Positions 55,085 through 64,000 of a stretch of 64,000 nt of DNA are shown here, one piece after another. The notes beneath the pieces are model-generated. The model saw only the letters and a list, made by a program, of their open reading frames with translations, was not told where the DNA came from and searched no databases. The stretch covers positions 51,122,911 through 51,186,910 of the forward strand of contig CP136066.1 of the NCBI GenBank assembly GCA_032622095.1. Direction: 5' to 3'. The stretch's first letter is position 1. Every line of letters starts with the position of its first letter. The stretch comes from Siphonodentalium dalli (Eukaryota; Mollusca; Scaphopoda; Gadilida; Siphonodentaliidae). The position numbers were made by a program, and so were the translations under genes.

Positions 55085-55675
55085 ATGGGTTCAAAAGAAT
55101 GTTTGTGGGAGGACATTAACGAAGAAGAAATGTGTACATCTACTGAGGACTTAACATTTGTAAAATCGACAGAAACTACAGATAAAAATGATCAGGATAA
55201 TATCAACGCTCCAGTTAAACGATTGAACTATGAGCTTGATATAGACAAAGCTAACGAACGAAAGCTACAGTCTTTGAAAGAAGACATAAGTGACTTTACG
55301 CGTAAAGACAACGGAAAGGTGCTTGTAGTGACCTTAGACACAACTAAATTCGAACGATATCGTAAAGGAATTACGGAGAGATATTGGAACTCTGATTTTG
55401 ACTGTGTGAGGTCGAATGCCAACTGGACTACACAAGTTGAGGAATCAGACAACAGTATCGTTGATAAAATTACAATATTCAGGACTAAAACTTCAATGGC
55501 AACTCTGCATGTGTGTCGCACAAAGAACAAGTTGATGCTCCAAGGGACAAAACGAAACGTACACTGGTGGGTGAAAGATGAGTTAACCGAGATATATAAA
55601 CTTAGTTTTAACTCCATTGACACCGCCTCCGTGTTTAGACACACACATACACATGCCAGAGGGCTATACATGTAG
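55085..55675 (+). CDS. ORF1-like protein of a LINE
   Basis: An open frame of 196 codons from ATG at 55085 (MGSKECLWEDINEEE) to TAG. It is acidic at the N-terminus and basic in the middle (RKDNGKVLVVTLDTTKFERY). It ends in a segment (SMATLHVCRTKNKLMLQGTK then HWWVKDEL) whose beta-rich pattern with LQG-W recalls nucleic-acid-binding ORF1 proteins of invertebrate LINEs. It stands 250 bases upstream of an APE endonuclease remnant on the same strand, which supports an ORF1 role. Family assignment beyond that is not possible. It is unbroken, unlike the downstream ORF2. Confidence 0.55.
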   Translation: MGSKECLWEDINEEEMCTSTEDLTFVKSTETTDKNDQDNINAPVKRLNYELDIDKANERKLQSLKEDISDFTRKDNGKVLVVTLDTTKFERYRKGITERYWNSDFDCVRSNANWTTQVEESDNSIVDKITIFRTKTSMATLHVCRTKNKLMLQGTKRNVHWWVKDELTEIYKLSFNSIDTASVFRHTHTHARGLYM

Positions 55676-55925
55676 TAACGCGTTTGACATTTCGGAAATG
55701 AAAGCCAGCTTTGTTCACTGGATAGGTCAATTCATTACTAATCCTAATACAGGGTGAGGACAACGGTGTTAATTACAGACGGACGAAACCTGCTGTTATC
55801 GTGAACAGCTGTGCAGTAATGTGTACCTTTATATGTAATCCATTCACAATATCTGAATTAATACCGCTTGCCACCGGGATCTCCTGTATATATATATTTA
55901 TTATATCCATATAGCACCATATAAT

Positions 55926-57312
55926 ATGCAGGCAACTTTGAAATATACTGCCTGGAATATTCAAGGCCTCACATCTAAAGTGAATGACCCTGACTTTCAA
56001 AATCTCGTAGGTAACTATGATTTTATCACGATAAGTGAATCATGGCATACATCTGCATCTGACATATCAATTCCGGGCTTCGATTATATCGATCTCGCTC
56101 GTAGCAGTGACATAAAGTGTGGAGGTGTTATCCTTAATTTTCGAGATACTTTCAAACAATATCTTCTTTCACACAAATCAATCAAGGAAAGTATTCTGCT
56201 AGTAACTTTTGATGGAAATGCCTTGATATTGCCTCGCCTATAATAATTGGTTCATCATGTAAGGTTGATTACATAACCAATGACAGGGGCAGCCATCTGC
56301 CATTGTCGATACAGTATGTAAAAGATAACGCTATAAAGAGATTTAGTTTGGATAAATTAACAAATACGTATGGCCGCAAATTATTGCAAGTATGCAAAAC
56401 AGCACAGATGCGTATACTCAATGGTAGGACCAGGGGCGATAGTTTGTGTCATTCACTTGTTATAAATATAACGGAGCAAGTACTGTAGATTATGTACTAG
56501 TTCCTGAATATTGTATATCCAATGTAGATTACTTCTGTGTAAAACATCCGAATGATCTCTCAACTGCCCCACGAAAAGTTCAACATGCAATTAATTTAAA
56601 CCAAAATTAAAGCTTGCGTGGAAAGCAGATAGTGAATACAAAGCTTTAGATATACTTAAAAAAACAAACTATACAACAGAAACTCGCAGCCTTCCGGGCA
56701 TGTAAGTTTACAACCGACGATAAAGGCACAGAAAAGGCCGTGGATAATATACATGACATTTTAAATGAAATTAATCGTGGTGCCGCAAAATATATATCAC
56801 TACGCAATGGTAGTAATCGCCATAAACGCTTGTGGTATGACCAAGATTGTAAAATTCTAAAAGAAGCAATGCAAGTTCGTGCACAAAAACTACGGAAATT
56901 TCCATATGACAAAAACATTATACATGACTTCTTTGTAGCGAAAAAGAAATTAAAAAAAATGATCAATTATAAGCGCCGTATATACTATAGCGATCTAACT
57001 AACAAGCTACAAGAAATTAAATCCAATAGCCCAAAAGAATACTGGTCAACACTGAAATCGTTTAATTACAAACAAACGAACAAACAACACAACATATTAG
57101 ACCCTGATACTGCTGTGGATTTCTTTAAAAACCTCTATGGGGACAACATATCTACAGGTGGACAAATATCCCCTACCCAAAAAGTGAATCCTCAATTCAA
57201 AGTCAACCAACCTTTCAATAACGTTAGCATAACTGCAGATGAGGTTCGTACTGCCTTACGCACGCCAAAAAGAAACAAGAAAACTAAGATGCATGCATCA
57301 GGTCACCCATGA
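55926..57312 (+). pseudogene. LINE ORF2 remnant: endonuclease and linker, no RT
   Basis: Starts with ATLKYTAWNIQGLTSKVND, then FITISESWH and GFDYIDLARSS, the N-terminal blocks of an APE-type LINE endonuclease (Asn of WNIQG and Glu of SESW are catalytic). It is broken near 56240 and continues in shifted frames. The long frame 56740-57312 is the endonuclease-RT linker: RLWYDQDCKILKEAMQVR, KRRIYYSDLTNKL, SPKEYWSTLKSF, then TADEVRTAL. The copy ends just where the RT domain should begin, near 57310. A 5' part without the 3' part is unusual for LINEs and implies deletion after insertion. Confidence 0.8.
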
Positions 57313-58079
57313 ACTATTTAGCAATAGAATAATTCAGTTCGGTTGCGGTTTCACAACGTTACAACTGACATACGATTACACAAGACACACCTTGAATGTG
57401 GAACTGTGTAAGAGTGAATATTAATGTTCTAAATCCCATGTTTCACCTTTAGTTGTGAGGGGGGGGGGGGTCGTACTTTATTAACACGCAAGTAGTGTAA
57501 TTAAGTACGGGTAATTAGAAGTAACAAATCGTTTAGTTTCTATCGTATCGACTGAAAGGGGTGAGCAGATTGTTGGTGATGAATGTTCTCGTTAGCTGTC
57601 AATATAATATGCATATTTGCCCCGTTACGTGTATACACTGTAGCATTGGCGGGCCAGAGTGTGTTGACATGTTAATTGTTTGGTTCATTAATAACAGATC
57701 AGCGGGGATTTGTCGTGAAAACGTACACGTATACGTGGAAATATGCTACGGTTACGGTTAAATTAATGGTTGTTCTATTACACCACCGTGTATACTCGGT
57801 TTAAATAGGTATATTATATAGGGACGTGTGCTCAATTTTGGGGTGGACCGATGATCGAAAAAACTAAATCGGAGGTAAATGTCGCAGGCCTGAGGGCCAT
57901 TTTTTTCAATAATTTTTAAAGAAATTGAGCAGTTGCAGCAGAAGCAGCAAAAAAGGGTGTACAATTGGCAAATGATGAGGGGCGGTGTGACGTGTAACTA
58001 GGATTGAAATTAGATATGCAATTTGGAGATTATTGGATGAGGGATGTTATATTAATTATATTAAAGGGACGAGAGGGTT
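57313..58079. other. Unassigned sequence
   Basis: No gene. A G13 homopolymer lies at 57459. Confidence 0.45.
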
Positions 58080-58400
58080 TAGTTGTCGAAATATTTGTTC
58101 CAAACACCGTAAACAGATCAATATTAAAACGCATACATTTTGGTTCAAATATACGATCACTATCCCTTAAACATCATGCTTACATAAAGACCTACTAAAT
58201 TTTACCTAAACAAGAGTCTGATTGTGTTATAGAAGGCAGCATAATGCTACTGGCTAATCACACACAAATGGTATAAACGCTCTTTATTATTTCCAAATAA
58301 GGAATTGAGCAACAAAGAACGCTCTTTATGTTTACCATCATAATATAAAGAAACACCAGGAAAGTAACTTTTTATGCTTTGTTTACATAACAGTCGGCAA
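58080..58400 (+). repeat. Dispersed repeat, inverted copy at 62790-63140
   Basis: It reads AGTTGTCGAAATATTTGTTC, ACACCGTAAACAGATCAATA, CACACACAAATGGTATAAAC and GCGTTTGTTGCTC-like text, ending AACTTTTTATGCTTTGTTTA. The same blocks occur in reverse complement order at 62790-63140 with about 80% identity. The 320-base repeat has no ORF. Confidence 0.7.
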
Positions 58401-58919
58401 ATTTACGACTATAACATAATGTTTATGAGATATTTCTCATTTGTATATTAACAAAGTCTGTCTATATTTGAATATTATTTCGTTTGTAGCGGGTTTTGAC
58501 AGGTGGAAATATGTTCACATGATACCCCCCAAGGCCTTCATACATTTAAGGTATACTACAACTGTTTTTCTTTTCAATAGCAGAATACAGAATGCTATTA
58601 AGAAGTGACACAAAACACAGAACATTTGTTTTAATTATAAGTATTAAGCAGTGAGAGATATGTGAGTCAAGGAAACCAGTAACGAAAGGCAATATTAACA
58701 TGATTTCTGTCAGAATAATTGTTTACGTTCCAATGAATATGTACTGGAAACAAACTGTCTGTACCAGACTTTCATAAACACAAATTATGTATTAATGATC
58801 ATTAATGGTGTAACGACATATTTCGTTCTTTAATGTCTCAAATGAAAGTGTCAATGACACTGTAGCTCAACTTTGAGAAGAAGTTAAATTTGTGTGATGA
58901 GCAATGAATGGAAAGATTT
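58401..58919. other. Unassigned sequence
   Basis: No gene or repeat recognised. AT-rich. Confidence 0.45.
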
Positions 58920-60420
58920 AGAATTGAATTTGGAAATCCAATATGGCCGCTGGCAGCCATGTTTTTTTGTCAGAATGTCCCCAAAATGTCTCATTCTCAT
59001 CTACATTCCAATTTCAACAGCCATGAAAAATTTCATGATGATCAGACTAAAGGTACGACCTGTAGCCCGTGCTAAAGGATTTAGTCATACAAAGAGTAAA
59101 ATCCAAGATGGCTGCTGGCGGCCATGTTTTTTGGCCGAATGACCCCAAAATGACTCGTTCCCATCTACATGTCATTATTAACATTCTTGACAAATTTCAT
59201 GATGATCAGACTAAAAGTACGACCTGTAGCCTGTGCTAAAGAATTTAGTCATACAAAGAGTAAAATCCAAGATGGCTGCTGGCGGCCATGTTTTTTGGCC
59301 GAATAACCCCAAAATTACTCGTTCCCATCTACAGGTCAATATTATCATCCATGACAAATTTCATGATGATCAGACGAACAGTACGACCTGTGGACCGTGC
59401 TAATGGATTAAATTTTGAAATCCAAGATGGCCACTGGCGGCCATGTTTTTTGTCTGAATGACCCCAAAATGACTCGTTCCCATCTACATTCCAATTTCAA
59501 CAGCCATGACAAATTTTATGATGATCAGACTAAAGGTACGACCTGTAGCCTGTGCTAAAGGATTTAGTCATACAAAGAGTAAAATCCAAGATGGCTGCTG
59601 GCGGCAATGTTTATTGACCGAATGACCCCAAAATGACTCGTTCCCATATACATGTCATTATTAACATTCTTGACAAATTTTATGATGATCAGACTAAAAG
59701 TACGACCTGTAGCCCGTGCTAAAGAATTTAGTCATACAAAGAGTAAAATCCAAGATGGCTGCTGGCGGCCATGTTTTTGAGTCGAATGACCCCAAAATTA
59801 CTCTTTCCCATCTACATGTCATTGTTAATATCCATGACAAATTTTACGATGATCAGGCTGAAGGTACGACCGGCAGCCCGTGCTAAAGAATTTAGTCATA
59901 CAAAGAGTGAAATCCAAGATGGCTGCTGGCGGCCATGTTTTTTGGCCGAATAACCCCAAAATTACTCATTCCCATCTACATGTCAATATTATCATCCATG
60001 ACAAATTTCATGATGATCAGACAAACAGTACGACCTGTGGCCCGTGTTAATGGATTAAATTTTGAAATCCAAGATGGCCACTGGCGGCCATGTTTTTTGT
60101 CCGAATGACCCCAAAATGACTCGTTCCCATCTACATTCCAATTTCAACAGCCATGAAAATTTTTATGATGATCAGACTAAAGGTAAGACCTGTAGCCTGT
60201 GCTAAAGATTTAGTCATACAAAGAGTAAAATCCAAAATGGCTGCTGCGGCCATGTTTTTTGGCCGAATGACCCCAAAATGACTCGTTCCCATCTACATGT
60301 CATTATTAACATTCTTGACAAATTTCATGATGATCAGACAAACAGTACGACCTGTAGCCCGTGCTAATGGATTGAATTTTGAAATCCAAGATGGCCACTG
60401 GCGGCCATGTTTTTTTTCCG
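58920..60420 (+). repeat. Tandem array of ~160-bp ATGGC units (9-10 copies)
   Basis: Units begin near 58937, 59102, 59268, 59423, 59586, 59748, 59911, 60069, 60232 and 60388. Each contains AAATCCAAGATGGCTGCTGG then CGGCCATGTTTTTTGGCCGA, CCCCAAAATGACTCGTTCCC, CAAATTTCATGATGATCAGA and GTACGACCTGTAGCCCGTGC. Units fall into two alternating subtypes (with or without TTAGTCATACAAAGAGTAAA), so a two- or three-unit higher-order repeat may exist. The frames of 60-82 codons across it are shadows. Confidence 0.92.
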
Positions 60421-60692
60421 AATGATCCCAAAATTAATAATCTGGTCTAAATGTTGATGTCAACAGCTATGACAAATTTCATAATGATCCGACCAAAGGT
60501 ACGACCTGTAGCCTGCATTGTTGACGCCTTACGTACACACATACACACGGACGACAAAGCCATGGCAATAGCTCAAACTTTACAAAGTAAAGTTGAGCTA
60601 AAAATAGGGGTGGGGATGTTTGGATCTCTAGTTTAACGACATTTTTCGGTCTTTGCAATTTAACGACATTTTCGGTCTTTAACAGTTTAATG
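60421..60692. repeat. Array end and 25-bp CGGTCTTT repeats
   Basis: After the last unit comes ACACACGGACGACAAAGCCA and GGCAATAGCTC, the typical end of this repeat family. Copies of TTTAACGACATTTTTCGG with TCTTT follow at about 60633 and 60658. The 9-bp duplication AGTTTAATG (60684-60692) precedes the SINE. Confidence 0.65.
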
Positions 60693-60990
60693 GGGGCCCC
60701 CGGTGGTCCAGTCGGTAGAGTGCCAGGTGTATTACTTCGTCCCAGGCCGTCCAGCGCTGACGAAATTGGTCCGAACCCCACCATAGGGAGGGTGACCGGA
60801 ATCGTGTATCTGGGCAAGTTTGTCAATTGCTTTCCGGGGGTCGGTGGTTTCTACACGCAGTGGAACAACTTCCCGGTGAAATTGAGCCTCTGCGTGGTAT
60901 TTCCTCCACCCGTAAAATTGACAACGTTGTGTGTGGCCTAGCGGCTAGAATGACGATAAACCCTAATAAACAACAGCAACAACAATTAAT
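60693..60990 (+). mobile_element. tRNA-derived SINE
   Basis: It starts GGGGCCCCCGG and carries a pol III A box TGGTCCAGTCGG (60704-60715) and B box GGTCCGAACCC (60768-60778). The body is about 200 bases, with GGTGGTTTCTACACGCAGTG and GTGGCCTAGCGGCTAGAATG, and the A-rich end is AAACAACAGCAACAAC. The 9-bp target duplication AGTTTAATG flanks it (60684-60692 and 60991-60999). The A to B spacing of ~52 bases is longer than in a tRNA, as is common in SINEs. The insertion is inside a CGGTCTTT repeat region. Confidence 0.85.
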
Positions 60991-61175
60991 AGTTTAATGA
61001 CATTTTTCGGTCTTTATAATATCTCAAGATATAGGGGGTATTTGGATCTCTAGTTTAACGACATTTTTCGGTCTTTATAGTTTAACGACATTTTTCGGTC
61101 TTTAATATATCAAGATAGAGGGGCCCTTAGGGGGTATTTGGATCTCTAGTTTAACGACATTTTTCGGTCTTTGAT
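60991..61175 (+). repeat. 25-bp CGGTCTTT repeats, continued
   Basis: Further copies of TTTAACGACATTTTTCGG with TCTTT at about 61052, 61079 and 61149, and GGGGGTATTTGGATCTCTAG twice (about 61034 and 61129). Confidence 0.7.
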
Positions 61176-61769
61176 AGCAAAATGGAAGAAGTACATATTT
61201 GGAAGATCTGGTGGCCCTAAAAAGGAAAGTTGTTTGGTGGTCTTGAAATGCAGTTTTTCTTAACAGTCTTCCTTGATTAAAGTGATGTGAAACACTCCGG
61301 CAGACACCGGGCAGAGTGATCAAATAAATAGAAATTAAGAATAATCTTTCTCAAAGTAGTTATTTGTTACGAATATTAATCCAAATGGATGTTACACAAC
61401 GTCATTCTTATATATTAGTTAAATGCAATGACTCTCGATGGCAAAATGATTTTTGTTTAATTACAGCCGATAGTTGCGCCCCAAATCGAGATTTAAATAT
61501 TTACAATTTGGAGTAGTCTTTAAACATATATATAAATCTCCGAAAACAAAAATTCTAATGCATTAAACGATTTGCTATATTTCCACTAGGGCATATATTT
61601 CATCTGATTTTGCGAGAATCCATATATACTTCTTCATGAGAATCCAGGGTAATTTGCGAGAATCTAGATTTGGATTCTTGCCGAAATATAAGCCCAGATT
61701 TCACTCTGAAGTGTGCCTAAATGGCATAAATTGTACCTTGGTTCCCATGTTCGCTATAAACTAGCTTGA
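61176..61769. other. Unassigned sequence
   Basis: No gene. A GAGAATC-rich palindromic stretch (GCGAGAATCCATATA and GCGAGAATCTAGATT) lies at 61611-61675. Confidence 0.45.
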
Positions 61770-61918
61770 AATTCGCAAACCAATTAATTTTTTTTCTTCA
61801 GAAAATTTACATTTTTATCACTCGCGACATAAATTGTCACCAATAAAAACAAATTTGATTCATCGTGGAAGTTAGTCGGTGACTATAAATAATGTCACCA
61901 TTCAACTGAATGTTGTTG
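61758..61918 (+). repeat. Direct repeat, copy 1 of 3
   Basis: AACTAGCTTGAAATT through TCACCATTCAACTGAATGTT and GTTG. It is repeated at 62320-62474 and partly at 63153-63215 in the same orientation. Confidence 0.75.
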
Positions 61919-61994
61919 AATTCTATTGAGATGTGGAGCAGACAATATATTGGGAGGCTCCATAGCATGAGGCCCCCACCCCTTTTTCGTATGC

Positions 61995-62190
61995 CGTATT
62001 ACATGCGCTGTTATGAGGTACGCCGTATTCCGGCCCCTCTGTTAGGGAGGTATTCGGTATTCCAAAAATACCGGTATTCGTACGCCGACCTTCCAGAAAA
62101 TGAAGTTTTCATATAATTTTATGTATTCCATATGGTATTCCGTATTCCAACTTCTGTGTTTTAAGTGGTATTCCGTATTCCATGGGGGGT
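61995..62190 (+). repeat. GGTATTCCGTATTCC minisatellite-like stretch
   Basis: Repeated TACGCCGTATTCC and GGTATTCCGTATTCC motifs, ending in a G-rich run near 62185. Confidence 0.6.
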
Positions 62191-62319
62191 GGGGGTGGGG
62201 GCCTCTAGCATCTGCTCCTCAATCCTTACCAGATGTCAGTAAAAGTTTCCCATTTCATTATTTCAGTTCTTTAGCAATCTTAATCATTATATGTAATGCC
62301 CTGACCATGCTCAATACTA

Positions 62320-62474
62320 GCTTGAAATTGGCGAAACAATGAATTTTTTTTCTTCAGAAAATTAACATTTTTATGACTCGCGACATAATTGTCATCAATA
62401 AAAACAAATTTTATTCATCGTGGAAGTTAGTCGGTGACTATAAATAATGTCACCATTCAACTGAATGTTGTTGA
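62320..62474 (+). repeat. Direct repeat, copy 2 of 3
   Basis: Same text as copy 1, from TACTAGCTTGAAATT to GAATGTTGTTGAGC, with about 93% identity by eye. Confidence 0.75.
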
Positions 62475-62789
62475 GCATATTTCAACCAATTTTGGAAGTT
62501 TAAATGAATATTTTCTTCACACTCAAAGTCAATTGACAAATTTCAGGATTTTAGCCTGCTTCGTTGGGACCAAATATTTGTTGTGCACACTGAAGGAACG
62601 TCTACCATCACTCGATAGGCCAGATTATGCACTGACCATGCTATAAAGTATTAAAGACACGGTTGGCCTTGGCGGTGGATATCCTATGAAAATATCTCCA
62701 CCCGTCAAAAACCGCCACAAACAGAAAGAACATCAAAATGTAGATAGACTTTGTCCGTATACAGATAAGGAAAACCGCATAAACAGTAT

Positions 62790-63140
62790 GTTATGGTCAT
62801 ATGTTTGACCATTGTTATGTAAACAAAAGCATAAAAAGTTACTTTTCTGGTGTTTGTTTATATTATGATGGTAAACATAAAGAGCGTTCTTTGTTGGTGA
62901 ATACCTTATATGGAACTAATAAAGAGCGTTTATGCCATTTGTGTGTGATTAGCCAGTAGCATTGTGCTGTCTTCTGTAACACAATCAGGCTCTTGCTTAT
63001 GTAAAATATAGTAGGTCTTTATGATAACATGCTGTTTACGCGATGATCATGGTATATATGAACGGAACTGTATGCGTTTTAATGTTTTTCTGTTTACGGT
63101 GTTTGGAACAAATATGAATATTTTCGACAATTAAGGCCGC
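62790..63140 (-). repeat. Inverted copy of the 58080-58400 repeat
   Basis: Plus strand reads AAAAAGTTACTTTTCTGGTG, then TAAAGAGCGTTCTTTG, TGTGTGTGATTAGCCAGTAG and GGAACAAATATGAATATT, the reverse order of the first copy. The two copies are 4.4 kb apart and enclose the ATGGC array and the SINE. Confidence 0.7.
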
Positions 63141-64000
63141 ACGTGCCTTTAAACTAGCTTGAAATTGGCAAAACTATGAATTTTTTTGGTTGAACAAATT
63201 TACATGGGAATCTCCATAGAAAACGGTTATATTTCGATAAAAACGAAAGTAATGCGAAATGAAAGTCGGCACTGGCCAGAATTCCGTCGCACTCGCAGAC
63301 TGTAATCAGGCGGTGACGCGTTATGCAGTAGAATTGTGAAATGTAAACACGCATTACCTTATGTGAGAATAACACAAGCGCAGACTTGATCAAAGTAATG
63401 CAATACACAACAACAAATAGGATAAAACGGATATAAACACGGTATAAGTGAGAATAAACGTGGAAAAAGTTGACAAAATTTCTTCGGTTATTCGGCAAAC
63501 GGAAGGTATAGATTTATGGTCACTAAAAAGTGTACTCCAGCCCCGGCTCGACTCGGAGAAAAAGTGTGAAATACCAAGCAATAATCTTAACATAAAAATC
63601 AGAAATATGTTCATGATCGAACTGCGGACCTGATAATTATCGAAATATGTAGTCGAAATAATTTTTAAGTAGTTAATCACACGATTTAGACATTAACACA
63701 CTCTTAAAGACGAAATACACGACCATCTAATGTCATTATTTAACTGCGTCGGTGATTGTTGATATCAATCGTGTATTGCTTCGTTTTTAGTAAGACCATT
63801 GATTCTGTTTTGCGCATGCGCAAGTCACTTTCCATATTTGGAATTTCCATATATGGGATTTGTGTTAACCTGAATACCGATCAATCCATTGCAAACAAAT
63901 TACCACGCAATTATCTTAGCATAAAAATATATTGTAATTTATGCAACTACGACCCTGGTAACTCTGATAACTAATAAAATATACCGGGCAATTCATTTTA
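63141..64000. other. Unassigned sequence at right edge
   Basis: Apart from a partial copy of the 61758 repeat (63153-63215), nothing was recognised. Open frames on both strands here overlap and lack support. Confidence 0.45.

Noticed and set aside
55773-56000. Minus-strand VASGINSDIVNGLH as a further cyclase exon
   Set aside because: There is some likeness to the VASG segment of exon 3, but no GDAY or IGIHS follows, it lies within the ORF1-endonuclease interval of a LINE, and no linking exon occurs between it and 53105.
60704-60778. A functional tRNA gene
   Set aside because: A and B boxes are present but the cloverleaf stems do not pair and the spacing is too long. The target duplication and tail show a SINE.

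Overview
The window looks like nuclear DNA of a marine invertebrate. It is AT-rich, has spliced genes with large introns, and carries a dense load of decayed and young transposable elements. The repeat mix (CR1/L2-like and Tx1/L1-like LINEs, a tyrosine-recombinase retroelement, Helitrons with tandem-repeat cores, a tRNA-derived SINE, repeats rich in GACGGACAGACAG and in ATGGC) and the presence of NIT-domain guanylate cyclases suggest a lophotrochozoan such as a mollusc or annelid. That placement is inference; nothing seen fixes the phylum.

Genes. The only cellular genes I recognise are membrane guanylate cyclases on the minus strand. The left one (coding exons 14688-15776, 5353-5717, 1723-1937 and 340-438, then running off the left edge) encodes an N-terminal cytoplasmic tail, TM1, an extracellular NIT-like domain, TM2 and most of a class III cyclase domain. 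All exon phases agree. It keeps both metal-binding Asp residues, the guanine-selecting Glu and Cys and the catalytic Arg, but the usual transition-state Asn is Leu. A second cyclase gene is represented by its last two coding exons (53020-53105 and 48819-48932) and a poly(A) signal. Its upstream exons were not found and probably lie to the right of the window. The two appear to be tandem paralogues.

Layout. 0-16 kb: left cyclase gene, with an 8.1 kb Ty3/gypsy-type LTR element inserted antisense in its first coding intron. 16-21.4 kb: a LINE 3' end, then a 4.5 kb structure made of two inverted ~1.1 kb arms around a 2.2 kb satellite. 21.5-23.5 kb: a 5'-truncated CR1/L2-like LINE with an open RT frame, inserted in a 16-bp minisatellite. 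23.5-40 kb: mostly anonymous sequence with dispersed repeats, several TIR/palindromic elements, two tandem arrays and one candidate terminal exon of a membrane protein. 40.2-45.5 kb: a tyrosine-recombinase (DIRS/Ngaro/PAT-like) retroelement shown by split direct repeats. 46-48.3 kb: Tx1/L1-like LINE relic. 48.8-53.1 kb: end of the second cyclase gene, whose last intron holds three Helitron-like elements joined head to tail and a palindromic MITE. 53.3-53.7 kb: a piggyBac-type MITE with an empty site elsewhere in the window. 55-57.3 kb: LINE with ORF1 and endonuclease but no RT. 58-64 kb: a ~160-bp tandem array, a SINE with A and B boxes and a 9-bp target duplication, and more dispersed repeats.

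Most of the interest lies in the mobile elements (tandem Helitrons, the split-repeat element with fresh ends but decayed coding, the palindromes shared between element families) and in the cyclase paralogues.
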